A stretch of DNA of 64,000 nt from Devosia equisanguinis (GTDB lineage: Bacteria > Pseudomonadota > Alphaproteobacteria > Rhizobiales > Devosiaceae). The stretch spans positions 1 through 64,000 of the forward strand of contig NZ_UZWD01000009.1 of assembly GCF_900631955.1 (NCBI RefSeq), given 5' to 3'. A program made the translations under genes and the position numbers. Below the pieces are notes generated by a model, which searched no databases, was not told the origin of the DNA, and worked only from the letters and a program-made list of their open reading frames with translations. This document shows, piece after piece, positions 44,985 to 54,187 of the stretch. How positions within the stretch are numbered: position 1 is the first letter of the stretch; each line of letters opens with the position of its first letter.

Positions 44985-45575
44985 CTAGCGGCGCTTTTTG
45001 TCGAGCTGGTGATAGGCCTTACGCGAATGGAATTCGCAATAGGGACCGGATTCCAGGCTGTGCTGGCCGCAGAAATAAAAATCCTTGGTCAGCGGGTCGC
45101 CGATCGGCCACTTGCAGGTATGTTCGTTGAGCTGCAGGAGGCTGAGGCGCTTGTCCTCGGGAATGAACAGCTCGGAGGTCGCGGGCGCCACGTAAAGCTC
45201 GGCCTGCATGTCCGGGGTCATGGCGAGCGCCGTTGCGCCCATCACCTGCGGCCGCGGCATGGACGGCCGTGGCTTGTTGATGGAGGCGCTGGCGCTCATG
45301 CTGGGCGCAGGGCCGGCGACACGGCGCGGGGCCGCGGGACGCGGCGCTGCCGGTCGGGCGCGCGGCGTGGTGTTGGTCGGCTTGGCGCGGGCAGACAGCT
45401 TGAGCCGATGCACCTTGCCGATCACCGCGTTACGGGTCACCCCTTCGCCGAGCTCGCCCGCGATCTGGCTGGCGCTCAGGCCTTCCATCCAAAGCTTCTT
45501 TAGAAGGTCGACGCGCTCGTCAGTCCAGCCCGCCGGTTGTGCTCCTGAAACCATCGTCAAAACAGAATCCTTCAT
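44985..45575 (-). CDS. gcrA: GcrA cell cycle regulator
   Basis: A 196-residue GcrA-family protein. The N-terminal helix-turn-helix GWTDERVDLLKKLWMEGLSA, the conserved NAVIGKVHRL motif and the C-terminal CKWPIGDP, then CGQHSLESGPYCEFHSRKAYH, all fit GcrA. In Caulobacter, GcrA binds sigma70 RNA polymerase and works at promoters carrying methylated GANTC sites. A low-complexity Ala/Pro/Arg region (about 65-110) links the domains. The start could be at 45575 (MKDSVLT) or later at MVSGAQ. Four GANTC sites lie in its upstream region. Confidence 0.95.
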   Translation of the reverse strand: MKDSVLTMVSGAQPAGWTDERVDLLKKLWMEGLSASQIAGELGEGVTRNAVIGKVHRLKLSARAKPTNTTPRARPAAPRPAAPRRVAGPAPSMSASASINKPRPSMPRPQVMGATALAMTPDMQAELYVAPATSELFIPEDKRLSLLQLNEHTCKWPIGDPLTKDFYFCGQHSLESGPYCEFHSRKAYHQLDKKRR

Positions 45576-45925
45576 TGCGCCGCCAAAATGGCCTGGCAGC
45601 CTTTCGACTCTACAGCTCGTATGTTGAGCGGGTCCGCCGCACGAGATATCGTGTCCCCAACGCCTCGCAGATTATGCCATCGCGGGAATCGGGATCAAGA
45701 GTCGGTCGGGATTTTCCCCGTTTATTCATTGGTTAAGATTGTCCTAACAAACCTTGAGTCAAATCAGGGGCTTGGCCGGAGAACATTGACTTGGCGCGCA
45801 TTTTTCGACTAATTCTCGTGGCCAAACGCGCTGCCGACCCGGCGCGTTTTTGGTTTTTGTGGCAGCTTTGCCACGCCCCGCCGTCACATTGAATTTTTGA
45901 CCCCGACACCAGAAGGATGTCCACC
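45576..45925. promoter_or_regulatory. gcrA/argD divergent intergenic region with GANTC cluster
   Basis: This 350-base gap holds no gene. GANTC methylation sites occur at 45606-45610, 45686-45690, 45699-45703 and 45756-45760, with a fifth inside the gcrA start at 45565-45569. TTGACT at 45786-45791 is a plausible argD -35 box. A hairpin, AAACGCGC with GCGCGTTT at 45824-45849, followed by a T-rich run, lies in the argD leader. Confidence 0.65.
45824..45856 (+). terminator. Terminator-like hairpin in the argD leader
   Basis: AAACGCGC pairs with GCGCGTTT, and a T-rich run (TTTTTGGTTTTT) follows on the plus strand. It lies between the candidate argD promoter and start codon, so it may be an attenuator rather than a gene end. 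The ten-base loop makes it weaker than 38195-38226. Confidence 0.4.
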
Positions 45926-47125
45926 ATGTCTGCGCTCTATGGCACCTATGCCCGGTCTGATCTCGCTTTCGAGCGGGGTGAGGGCATGCGCCTATACGAC
46001 CAGCATGGCCGAGATTATCTCGACTTCCATTCCGGCGTTGCGGTGAATGCGCTGGGTCATGGCGATCCGCATCTGGTTGGTGCCCTCAAGGCCGCCGCCG
46101 ACAAGGTCTGGCACACGGCCAATACCTTCACCATTCCCGAGCAGGAACGGCTGGGCCAGCGGCTTGTCGACGCCACTTTTGCCGACAGCGTCTTCTTCAC
46201 CAATTCGGGCGCCGAGGCGCTTGAATGCGCCATCAAGACGGCGCGGCACTATTTCTGGGCCAAGGGCCAGCAGGACCGCTATGAGGTGATTGCCTTCACC
46301 GGTTCTTTCCACGGCCGCACGCTTGGGACGATCGCCGCTGGCGGCAATCCCGATTATCTGCAGGGTTTTGGGCCCGCGACGCCCGGTTTCAAGCATGCCA
46401 AGCCCGGCGACCTCGACAGCGTCAAGGCGCTGATCTCCCCGCAGACCTGCGCCATCCTCATCGAGCCGGTGCAGGGCGAGGGCGGGGTAACGGCCATGAG
46501 CAACGAGTTCATGCAGGGGCTGCGCGCGCTCTGTGACGAGCATGACATGCTGCTCATTCTCGACGAAGTGCAGTGCGGTTTCGGCCGGACCGGGCGCTTT
46601 TTCGCTTATGAGTGGTCGGGGATCACGCCCGATATCGTCGCGGTGGCCAAGGCCATCGGTGGCGGTTTCCCGCTGGGCGCTTGCCTGGCCAAGGGCGATG
46701 TCGCGGCCTCGATGGTGCCTGGCACCCACGGCTCGACCTATGGCGGCAATCCGCTGGCAACGGCCGTCGGCAATGCCGTGCTCGACCGCGTCCTGGCACC
46801 CGGCTTCCTCGATCAGGTCAATGCCATGGGCCAGAAGCTGGCCTGGAACCTGCAGCAGCTGGCGCAGAAATATCCCGACCACGTGCTCGAACTGCGCGGC
46901 AAGGGCCTGCTCTCCGGCATCAAGATCGCGACGCCGGTGCGCGACATGGTCACGCGGCTGCGTGACGATCATCAGATCCTCACCATGAGCGCCGGCGACA
47001 ACGTCTTGCGCCTGTTGCCGCCGCTGATCGTGTCGGAAGCCGATATCGAAGAGGCCATGGCCAAGATTGCCGCCGCTTTCGACGCTATCGATGCCGAGGC
47101 GGCAACGCCGGCTGCGGGGTCCTGA
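45926..47125 (+). CDS. argD: Acetylornithine aminotransferase
   Basis: A 399-residue PLP aminotransferase of arginine synthesis that makes N-acetylornithine from N-acetylglutamate semialdehyde. The PLP lysine is in AVAKAIGGGFPLGACLAK, with ILDEVQCGFGRTGRFF and NSGAEALECAIKTARHY upstream. The ATG at 45926 fits the AGAAGG ribosome binding site better than the ATG at 45917. It is followed by argF and hslO on the same strand, a usual order in Hyphomicrobiales. Confidence 0.95.
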   Translation: MSALYGTYARSDLAFERGEGMRLYDQHGRDYLDFHSGVAVNALGHGDPHLVGALKAAADKVWHTANTFTIPEQERLGQRLVDATFADSVFFTNSGAEALECAIKTARHYFWAKGQQDRYEVIAFTGSFHGRTLGTIAAGGNPDYLQGFGPATPGFKHAKPGDLDSVKALISPQTCAILIEPVQGEGGVTAMSNEFMQGLRALCDEHDMLLILDEVQCGFGRTGRFFAYEWSGITPDIVAVAKAIGGGFPLGACLAKGDVAASMVPGTHGSTYGGNPLATAVGNAVLDRVLAPGFLDQVNAMGQKLAWNLQQLAQKYPDHVLELRGKGLLSGIKIATPVRDMVTRLRDDHQILTMSAGDNVLRLLPPLIVSEADIEEAMAKIAAAFDAIDAEAATPAAGS

Positions 47126-47248
47126 TGTATCTGACTTTTTATCACTTCGGCCGGCGGCGAGGACGCTGACATGGTTTGTTAGCCGTCATCAGTCATGGTG
47201 ACGGCGCGTTCTCCATTCAATGCAGCGTCAATAAAAGGAGTCCGGCCA

Positions 47249-48178
47249 ATGACGACCGGCACCGCAAGGCATTTTCTTTCCATCGATGATTTCTCCTACG
47301 CCGAACTGCGTGGCATGCTCAATCAGGCAGGTGCGCTCAAGCAGCGCCTGAAGGACGGCGATCGCCCGCAACTGCTCAAGGACAAGGTCCTGGCGATGAT
47401 CTTCGAGCGCCAGTCCACCCGCACCCGTGTTTCCTTCGATGTCGGCATGCGCCAGCTTGGCGGCGAGACCATCATGCTATCCGGCCAGGAAATGCAGCTG
47501 TCGCGCGAAGAGACCCTGGCCGACACGGCCCAGGTGATGAGCCGTTATGTCGACGCCATCATGATCCGCATTCTCAGCCATGCCGACCTGCTCGACCTGG
47601 CGGAAAATGCGACGGTGCCGGTGATCAACGGGCTGACCCGTCGCGCCCATCCGTGCCAGATCATGGCCGACCTCATGACTTTTGAAGAGCATCGGGGTGA
47701 CATCCGCGGCGCCAAGGTCGCCTGGGTGGGCGATAGCAACAATGTGCTGCATTCCTGGGTCAACGCCGCCGAGCTGTTCGAATGCGAACTGACCATTGCG
47801 GTGCCGGACGAATATAGCCCGGAAAAGGACCTGATGCAGGACATCACCCGCGCCGGGAAGTACGCCAAGCTGATCGAGGACCCGCGCGAAGCCGTCGAGG
47901 GTGCCGATCTCGTCATTACCGACACCTGGGTGTCGATGGGCGACGTCGATGCCGCCGAGCGCCGCCGGGTCTTGAAACCCTACCAAGTGAACAACAATCT
48001 AATGGCCTTGGCGAACAAAGACGCCCTGTTCATGCACTGCCTGCCCGCCCATCGCGGCGACGAGGTGACCGACGAGGTGATCGACGGTCCCCAGTCGGTG
48101 GTGTTCGACGAGGCCGAAAACCGCCTCCACGCCCAGAAAGCCGTTCTGTGCTGGGCCTTTGGGGTCGATACGAACTAA
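47249..48178 (+). CDS. argF: Ornithine carbamoyltransferase
   Basis: A 309-residue anabolic ornithine carbamoyltransferase that makes citrulline from ornithine and carbamoyl phosphate. The carbamoyl phosphate loop [34 protein letters not shown] and the ornithine-site [11 protein letters not shown] are intact. The ATG at 47249 (MTTGTARHF) has AAAAGGAG upstream; the longer frame from 47195 is rejected. It lies 123 bases downstream of argD. Confidence 0.97.
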   Translation: MTTGTARHFLSIDDFSYAELRGMLNQAGALKQRLKDGDRPQLLKDKVLAMIFERQSTRTRVSFDVGMRQLGGETIMLSGQEMQLSREETLADTAQVMSRYVDAIMIRILSHADLLDLAENATVPVINGLTRRAHPCQIMADLMTFEEHRGDIRGAKVAWVGDSNNVLHSWVNAAELFECELTIAVPDEYSPEKDLMQDITRAGKYAKLIEDPREAVEGADLVITDTWVSMGDVDAAERRRVLKPYQVNNNLMALANKDALFMHCLPAHRGDEVTDEVIDGPQSVVFDEAENRLHAQKAVLCWAFGVDTN

Positions 48179-48200
48179 GAGCCTGTTCCATCGCGATCGG

Positions 48201-48260
48201 GTCATGCCCGCAACATCAGTTTCCTCGCCCAGGCGAGGATCTGGTTGCTGCGGGAATGAC
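48201..48260. repeat. 60-base imperfect palindrome (REP-like)
   Basis: The stretch starts GTCATGCCCGCA and ends TGCGGGAATGAC, with complementary inner arms around CTCGCCCAGGCGAG. Such elements are common intergenic repeats in this bacterial group. It sits between argF and hslO and could weaken read-through or stabilise mRNA. It differs from the families at 10936 and 41958. Confidence 0.78.
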
Positions 48261-48325
48261 GCCGTGGATGGGCCGGGCTGTGGCGCGTTTCATTCCGAGG
48301 GTTTAGCCTAAGGAAAGACCAAGAT

Positions 48326-49339
48326 ATGACCACGGAACCGACAATGACCGAGAACCTGCTCTCCTCCATGGGCCTTGATCGCCCCGAGACCGGTGATGAC
48401 GCCGTGGTGCCGTTCACGCTCGAAAAGCTGGACAGCCGCGGGCGGGTCGTCCGGCTGGGCCATGCGCTCGACACCATTCTCAGCCGCCACGATTACCCCG
48501 TGCCGGTGGCGCGGCTCTTGGGCGAGGCCGTGGTGCTGGCTGCCCTGATCGGGTCCTCGCTCAAATTCGATGGCCGCTTCATTCTGCAGACCCAGACCGA
48601 CGGGCCGGTGAACCTGATCGTCGTCGACTTCGACGCGCCCGATGGCATGCGCGGCTATGCTCGTTTCGACCAGGATGCCCTGGTCAAGGCGGCCGAGGCC
48701 GGCAAGACCAGCTCGGCTGATCTGCTTGGCAATGGCCATCTGGCCATGACCATTGACCAGGGGCCGCATACCGAACGCTATCAGGGCATTGTGGCACTGG
48801 ACGGCAAGTCGCTGGAAATGGTGGCCCTCACCTATTTCCAGCAGTCCGAGCAGATTCCCACCCAGGTTCGCCTGGCGGTGGCGCAGATGAGCACCAAGGG
48901 TGACCATCGCCCGCGTTGGCGCGCCGGCGGCATGCTGATCCAGCATCTGCCTGCCCATGGCGGTGCGGCTATGGCTGACCTGCCGGGCAATGGCGATTTC
49001 GACGATCCGCGCATGAGCGATCCCGACTTCGTGGAGGCCGATGGCTGGACCGAGGCCAAGGTCATGCTGGGCACGGTGGAAGATCTCGAACTGGTTGATC
49101 CCGATGTCTCGCCGGAACGCCTGCTGTTCCGCCTGTTCCACGAGACAGGCGTCCGCGTTTTCCCGCCCAAGGCCCTGGTGGAGCGTTGCACCTGTTCGGC
49201 CGAGCGCATCGAGGACATGCTGGCCAACAGCTTCTCCGATGAAGAGCGCCAGGAAATGGCAGTGAATGGTGAAATCGAGGTCGTCTGCGAATTCTGCTCG
49301 ACCGCCTACCGTTTCAACCCCAACCACTTTCACCAATAG
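48326..49339 (+). CDS. hslO: Redox-regulated chaperone Hsp33
   Basis: A 337-residue Hsp33 holdase chaperone switched on by oxidation. The N-terminal domain includes ARLLGEAVVLAALIGSSLKFDGRF, and the C-terminal redox switch shows the zinc-binding cysteines as CTCSAERI and VCEFCSTAY (CxC and CxxC). An AGGAAAG ribosome binding site precedes the ATG. It follows argF after the palindrome and ends at a stem-loop. Confidence 0.96.
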   Translation: MTTEPTMTENLLSSMGLDRPETGDDAVVPFTLEKLDSRGRVVRLGHALDTILSRHDYPVPVARLLGEAVVLAALIGSSLKFDGRFILQTQTDGPVNLIVVDFDAPDGMRGYARFDQDALVKAAEAGKTSSADLLGNGHLAMTIDQGPHTERYQGIVALDGKSLEMVALTYFQQSEQIPTQVRLAVAQMSTKGDHRPRWRAGGMLIQHLPAHGGAAMADLPGNGDFDDPRMSDPDFVEADGWTEAKVMLGTVEDLELVDPDVSPERLLFRLFHETGVRVFPPKALVERCTCSAERIEDMLANSFSDEERQEMAVNGEIEVVCEFCSTAYRFNPNHFHQ

Positions 49340-49346
49340 TCACTTT

Positions 49347-49375
49347 GCCCCGGCCGATTTAGCCTCGGCCGGGGC
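49347..49375 (+). terminator. Stem-loop terminator of hslO
   Basis: GCCCCGGCCGA pairs with TCGGCCGGGGC around a seven-base loop, eight bases behind the hslO stop. The stem is very strong but the T-run after it is poor. Confidence 0.65.
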
Positions 49376-49992
49376 GCTTCGCGGCCAAGTCAGGTCGCCG
49401 AATTTTTCTTGATTTCCAACATCATCGGGCCGAGCTTTCGCTTGGCTATTGTGAATTTTACGAATTCCCTTACACCATAGGCTTATGCCTAATGCGGCAT
49501 GAATACCGACGCCTGTGGGGAGGCAATACGATGATGTTCGACATCGTCCGCCTTACCGCGGGCAGGGCAGCCTTTGGGTCGTCATCGCCTTTTGGCTTCG
49601 GTAACTCCAGCAAATTCACCGGGCATGCCGCTTTGCGTGGCCAGGGCCTGGCTTTCCGGAACTTGCTGCAGACAAAACATGACGGCTCCGTGCATGGAGC
49701 AATCCCCACTGGCAACTCGCTTGGGGCCGATCGGATACGCTTTTATGCGTGGACCAATCGACGCGACTGCCAGCGGAGCACAGCCGTGTCTGCAGCCTTT
49801 TTCTTCTCGGGCAGGGGCGCCGGCGCGCTGCGGCTTGCACGCCGTGGCGCTCTCCAGTCGTCCTCCGTCAGAACAGTTCGGCCAACATCGCGGCGGGCCG
49901 CCGGGGTGAGCCTCGTGCTCGCCCCGGACATTTGCCATCGCCAGTTGCGCCAGGGAGACCGCCTGCCCGTGCAATAAGCTGACGAGGTCGAT
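49376..49992. other. Unresolved region upstream of the glycosyltransferase
   Basis: This 617-base stretch has long open frames on both strands but no recognisable protein. The best candidate is a plus-strand frame at 49492-49977. Its second ATG (49531, MMFDIVRLTAGRAAFG) has GGGGAGG nearby, but the C-terminal half is arginine-, serine- and alanine-rich without domain pattern. A minus-strand frame at 49470-49715 is no more convincing. It could be a long leader, a decayed gene or a fast-evolving small protein. The first 100 bases are AT-richer and may hold promoters. Confidence 0.3.
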
Positions 49993-51840
49993 ATGTCCGA
50001 TGCCTTGGCGTTAATGCAGGCTCTGGTGGGGCAGGGACCCGATCGCGCCGAGGTGGCAGCAATGCTGGCGCAAGCGCTGGACGCCAATGTGGATCCCATG
50101 CGCTGGTGCGCAGTGCATCTGGCTCTGTCGGAAGTCGAAATAATGCAGCGCGCCGCCGATTGGGCGGAACTGGCCTATCTCGATGTGGTACCGCGCAACT
50201 CACGTCTCGATGCTGCTTCCATCCAGGTTGCGCGGCTAGGCAGCGTGCAGGTGATCACGCTCGGTGTGCTCGATATTCGCGTCGCCTTCGCCGCTCCTGA
50301 TTTTTTCGGCGTGCTTCGCCTCCGCCGGGCGAGAATGGGGCCGGATGGGCTCAGCCGAAAACTCTGCCTTGTGCCCTATAGTGCCTTGCGCAGTTTTCTG
50401 GCCAGCGTCGCGGCGCCCAATCTTATCGCCCATGCGCGCCAGGAATTGTCGCGGCGCTGGCCCTATGCGGTGGCGCAACTGGAGCTGACGGCGCTTGTGC
50501 GCTGGGCCTTTGCATTTGGCGTCCTGGCGCTGCTGGCCCTGTTGCTGATAGCGCCCATACTGGGCCAGGCCTGGCTTTTCCCGCTCTGGGCCGTGCTTGT
50601 GCTTGCGCCCGCCGCGCTGCGGGTCTTTGCCCTGGCAATGCCGGAGCGACCGCCTTCCGCCCAAGCGGCCGTCGAAGAGGCCGCGCTACCGACCTATTCG
50701 ATCCTTTTGCCGCTGCGCGACGAGGCCAATATGGTCGATCAACTGGCCAACGCCCTGTCCCGGCTCGACTATCCGGCTGAAAAGCTCGATATCCTTTTTG
50801 TAGTTGAGGCCGCTTCGCCCGAAACTGTCGCCGCGGTGGAGCGGCGACTTGGCGATCCGCGCTTTGGCCTTCTGGTCGTCCCCGACGCCTTGCCACGCAC
50901 CAAGCCCAAGGCGCTGGATTTTGCGCTGCCGCTTTGCCGCGGCGAATTTGTCGTCGTCTACGATGCCGAGGACCGGCCTCATCCCCGCCAACTCAAGGAT
51001 ATCGTCGCCCAATTCCGCCGCGAGCCGATGGTCGAATGCATACAGGCCCGGCTGGTCATCGCCAATGGCCGGCGCGGCTGGCTTCCGGCGGTGTTTGCGG
51101 GCGAATATGCCGGGCTGTTTGCCGTCATCCTGCCCGCCCTGGCGCGCTGGGGGCTGTTCATGCCCTTGGGAGGCACCTCCAACCATTTTCGCCTGTCCAC
51201 CCTGCGACAGCTCGGCGGCTGGGATGCGTTCAACGTGACTGAAGATGCCGATCTCGGCGCGCGCCTGGCACGGCGCGGGCTGCGCAGCGCCGTCAATACC
51301 AGCTTCACGCTCGAGGACGCGCCGGTGGCGCTGAAATCGTGGATGGGGCAGCGCACGCGCTGGATGAAGGGCTGGATGCAGACCTATCTGGTGCATAACC
51401 GAAGGCCGCGGCACCTGCTGGCGGATCTGGGCTGGCGGCAAACCCTAATGTTTCAGGTGATCCTGCTGGGCATGATCCTGGCGCCCCTGCTGCATGGCGG
51501 TTTTCTGCTTGGGCTGGCCCTGCTCTACGGCACCGGCCTGCTCGACTGGCCACGCATGGATGCCTGGGCGATCCTCTGCATCACCACGCTGCTGATCGGG
51601 CAAACCGCTGCTATTGCTACCAATATTGTCGGCCTGCACCGTATCGGCCAGAAGTCGCTCTGGGTCACCCAGCTGAGCGTGCCGATCTACTGGTTGCTGA
51701 TCGCCTGGGCGACGTTGCGCGCGCTGTTCGAGCTGGCAATATGGCCATATTACTGGTTCAAGACCCCGCACAGCATCGTGGAACGCCCGGCATTGCCGGA
51801 TGTGCTGGCAGCACGAAGTCGCGCCCGCAAGGTAGCCTAG
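49993..51840 (+). CDS. Membrane glycosyltransferase family 2 (with N-terminal domain)
   Basis: A 615-residue processive-type GT2 enzyme. An N-terminal soluble domain of about 170 residues, like the T2SS GspE N-terminal domain seen in related proteins, precedes two helices, a cytosolic catalytic domain and several C-terminal helices. Catalytic motifs are visible: YDAEDRPHP (DxD-type), TEDADLGARLARRG (ED) and QRTRWMKGWMQTY (QxxRW). Such enzymes make and export beta-linked polysaccharide or modify envelope glycans. No other polysaccharide gene is adjacent, so the product is unknown. Confidence 0.88.
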   Translation: MSDALALMQALVGQGPDRAEVAAMLAQALDANVDPMRWCAVHLALSEVEIMQRAADWAELAYLDVVPRNSRLDAASIQVARLGSVQVITLGVLDIRVAFAAPDFFGVLRLRRARMGPDGLSRKLCLVPYSALRSFLASVAAPNLIAHARQELSRRWPYAVAQLELTALVRWAFAFGVLALLALLLIAPILGQAWLFPLWAVLVLAPAALRVFALAMPERPPSAQAAVEEAALPTYSILLPLRDEANMVDQLANALSRLDYPAEKLDILFVVEAASPETVAAVERRLGDPRFGLLVVPDALPRTKPKALDFALPLCRGEFVVVYDAEDRPHPRQLKDIVAQFRREPMVECIQARLVIANGRRGWLPAVFAGEYAGLFAVILPALARWGLFMPLGGTSNHFRLSTLRQLGGWDAFNVTEDADLGARLARRGLRSAVNTSFTLEDAPVALKSWMGQRTRWMKGWMQTYLVHNRRPRHLLADLGWRQTLMFQVILLGMILAPLLHGGFLLGLALLYGTGLLDWPRMDAWAILCITTLLIGQTAAIATNIVGLHRIGQKSLWVTQLSVPIYWLLIAWATLRALFELAIWPYYWFKTPHSIVERPALPDVLAARSRARKVA

Positions 51841-51861
51841 CGGTCCGCCGCCCAAACGCGC

Positions 51862-52698
51862 CTATTGCTGCTGTTGTTGCTGGGCCGCTCGTTGGGTAGG
51901 CCCCAATGCGGGCGTTTTGGCACAGATGCCGAACAGCGCTTTGCCGGTGTCGGAAGCGGGGTCGCCCAGATCGAGCGCCACGCTCATATGATTGCCGTCA
52001 GCAATGCTGGTGACGCTGCTGTCCACCCGTTGCGCGAGGCGGGCCGCCTGCTCCCGGAACGGGGCAGTTTCGTGCTCACCAACCAGAATTCGGATGGTGC
52101 CGGAGGGCGCAGGTGGATGGGTCAGCGGCGAAAAATGCTGCACTTCCGCGTCGGTAAGACCGATCTGGGACTGTAGGAACGAGGTCTGCAGCGGAGCGAG
52201 GTCGTAGATGCCGCTGAGGAGCAAACTGTCGCTGAACAGACCCGGCTGGCGGGCAAGCAGCAGGGCGCCAAGATGGGCACCGGCCGAATGTCCCGAGACC
52301 GAGAGGCGCAGGCGATCCCCACCGAACTCTCTGGCATTGCTGGAAAGCCATAATGCCGCGCTCTCGACCTGGTCGACAATTGTCTCCATCCGCACGGCCG
52401 GCATCAGCGAATAGTCCGTCACCGCTGCGATAGCGCCCGCAGCCGTAACCGTGTCGGCGATGAAGGAAAAATCCGATTTCGCGAACATGCGCCAGTAGCC
52501 GCCATGAATGAACAGGTGCACCGCGCCCGACGGCGCATCGGGGAAGAACAAGTCGAGCTTTTCATCTGCGCCCGGCCCGTAGGCAAGGTCCAGCTGTGAA
52601 CGCAGCCGTGCGCGTGAGGCGGTGCTGCGCTCGGCATAGAGCGCTACATAGCGATCAAAATCAGCTACGTGATCGCGGGTGCGGAAGGGATCGTCCAT
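51862..52698 (-). CDS. Alpha/beta hydrolase (kynurenine formamidase-like)
   Basis: A 278-residue alpha/beta hydrolase of the esterase/lipase and arylformamidase-like group. The oxyanion motif HGGYWRMF is at about residue 65, and the nucleophile is Ser in SGHSAGAHL. The ATG shares its A with the last base of the dehydrogenase TGA stop (TGATG), so the two are translationally coupled. The C-terminus ends in six glutamines coded by CAG/CAA. It is the last gene of the minus-strand dehydrogenase operon; an ester, lactone or formamide substrate is likely. Confidence 0.88.
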   Translation of the reverse strand: MDDPFRTRDHVADFDRYVALYAERSTASRARLRSQLDLAYGPGADEKLDLFFPDAPSGAVHLFIHGGYWRMFAKSDFSFIADTVTAAGAIAAVTDYSLMPAVRMETIVDQVESAALWLSSNAREFGGDRLRLSVSGHSAGAHLGALLLARQPGLFSDSLLLSGIYDLAPLQTSFLQSQIGLTDAEVQHFSPLTHPPAPSGTIRILVGEHETAPFREQAARLAQRVDSSVTSIADGNHMSVALDLGDPASDTGKALFGICAKTPALGPTQRAAQQQQQQ

Positions 52699-54170
52699 CA
52701 GAAGCTGGCCGCGATATATTTGGGTTCCATGAACTCGGCGATGCCATGCACGCCCCCCTCGCGGCCGAGGCCGCTCTGTTTGACGCCGCCGAAGGGCGCT
52801 GCGGGATCGGACACCAGCCCCCGATTGAGCGCCACCATTCCGGCTTCCAGACGACCAGCCACCGCAAGGCCGCGCTTGAGGTCGGTGGTGAAGACATAGG
52901 CGGCCAGGCCATATTCGGTGTTATTGGCGAGACGCACCGCCTCGTCCTCGGTGCTGAACCGGTAGAGCGGCGCGACGGGACCGAAAATTTCGTCCTTGGC
53001 CATGGCGGCATCGGGAGAAACGTCGGCGAGGACGGTGGGTGGATAGAAAAAGCCCTTGCCCTCCAGCCGCGTGCCACCCACCAGAACCCTGGCGCCCCTC
53101 TTCGTGGCGTCGGTCACGAGGGTTTCGATCTTGTCGACAGCTTTTCTCGTGATCATGGGCCCGCAGGCCGTGGCTGGATCTGTGCCGGGGCCGACGCGCA
53201 GCGCCGCCATGCGTTTGCCCAGAGCCTCGGCAAATCGCTCGTAAACACCATCCTGGACCAGGAAGCGGTTGGCCGCGGTGCAGGCCTCCCCGGCATTGCG
53301 CATCTTGGCGACCATGGCGCCGTCGAGCGCAGCGTCGATATCGGCATCGTCGAAGACGATGAACGGGGCGTTGCCGCCCAGTTCCATGGAGCAGCTGAGG
53401 ACGGTTTTTGCTGCCTCGGCAAGCAAGGTTCGACCGACCCCGGTCGAACCGGTGAAGGAGAGCTTTCGCACCCGCGCATCGTTGAGCATGGCCGCGGTGA
53501 CCGGACCGGGGCGCGTGGTGGTGATGACGTTGACGACGCCTGCCGGCACACCGGCTTCGGCATAGAGATCGGCGAGCGCATAGGCGGTAAGCGGAGTTTC
53601 GCTGGCGGGTTTCAACACCACGGTGCAGCCTGCGGCGAGGGCGGGGGCAATCTTGCGGGTGGCCATGGCGGCGGGGAAATTCCACGGCGTGATCAGCACG
53701 GCAATGCCGATCGGCTGCATGTCGACCAGGATGCGATTGCTGCCCGAGGGCGCCATCCGGTACTCGCCGGCAATCCGGACCGCCTCTTCGGCATACCAGC
53801 GGAAAAACTCGGCCGCATAAGTGATCTCGCCCCGCGCGTCAGTGAGCGCCTTGCCATTTTCGAGCGAAATGAGGGTCGCGAGCTCATCGAGCCGCTCGAG
53901 CATCAGTGTGTGGCAGCGCAGCAGGATTTCGGCGCGCTGACGCGGCGGCGTGCTGCGCCAGCCGGGTGCAGCGGCGTCGGCGGCGTCCACTGCGGCGCGG
54001 GCAGCGGCCTCATCGGCATCGGCGACTTCGGCGAGCACAGCCTCGGTGGAGGGGTCGATCACGGCAATGCCGGCGCCCGGAACCCATTTGCCACCGATAA
54101 AGAGCCCCTTGGCATAGCGGCTGCAATCAAGACCGGACTGTTCGAGGGGCAGGATGGTGGCTTGGCTCAT
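52698..54170 (-). CDS. Succinate-semialdehyde dehydrogenase-like aldehyde dehydrogenase
   Basis: A 490-residue aldehyde dehydrogenase resembling GabD-type succinate or glutarate semialdehyde dehydrogenases. The catalytic glutamate is in [18 protein letters not shown] and the catalytic cysteine in [12 protein letters not shown]. It has [19 protein letters not shown], and a normal C-terminus ([19 protein letters not shown]). It lies 17 bases behind the iron alcohol dehydrogenase gene in a four-gene operon. Alcohol to aldehyde to acid conversion is the obvious shared route. Confidence 0.92.
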   Translation of the reverse strand: MSQATILPLEQSGLDCSRYAKGLFIGGKWVPGAGIAVIDPSTEAVLAEVADADEAAARAAVDAADAAAPGWRSTPPRQRAEILLRCHTLMLERLDELATLISLENGKALTDARGEITYAAEFFRWYAEEAVRIAGEYRMAPSGSNRILVDMQPIGIAVLITPWNFPAAMATRKIAPALAAGCTVVLKPASETPLTAYALADLYAEAGVPAGVVNVITTTRPGPVTAAMLNDARVRKLSFTGSTGVGRTLLAEAAKTVLSCSMELGGNAPFIVFDDADIDAALDGAMVAKMRNAGEACTAANRFLVQDGVYERFAEALGKRMAALRVGPGTDPATACGPMITRKAVDKIETLVTDATKRGARVLVGGTRLEGKGFFYPPTVLADVSPDAAMAKDEIFGPVAPLYRFSTEDEAVRLANNTEYGLAAYVFTTDLKRGLAVAGRLEAGMVALNRGLVSDPAAPFGGVKQSGLGREGGVHGIAEFMEPKYIAASF

Positions 54171-54187
54171 TTTCGGTTCCTTCTCGC

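Noticed and set aside
49582..49974. Minus-strand open frame opposite the 49492 candidate
   Set aside because: No start context and no protein-like pattern; it may arise only from high GC content.
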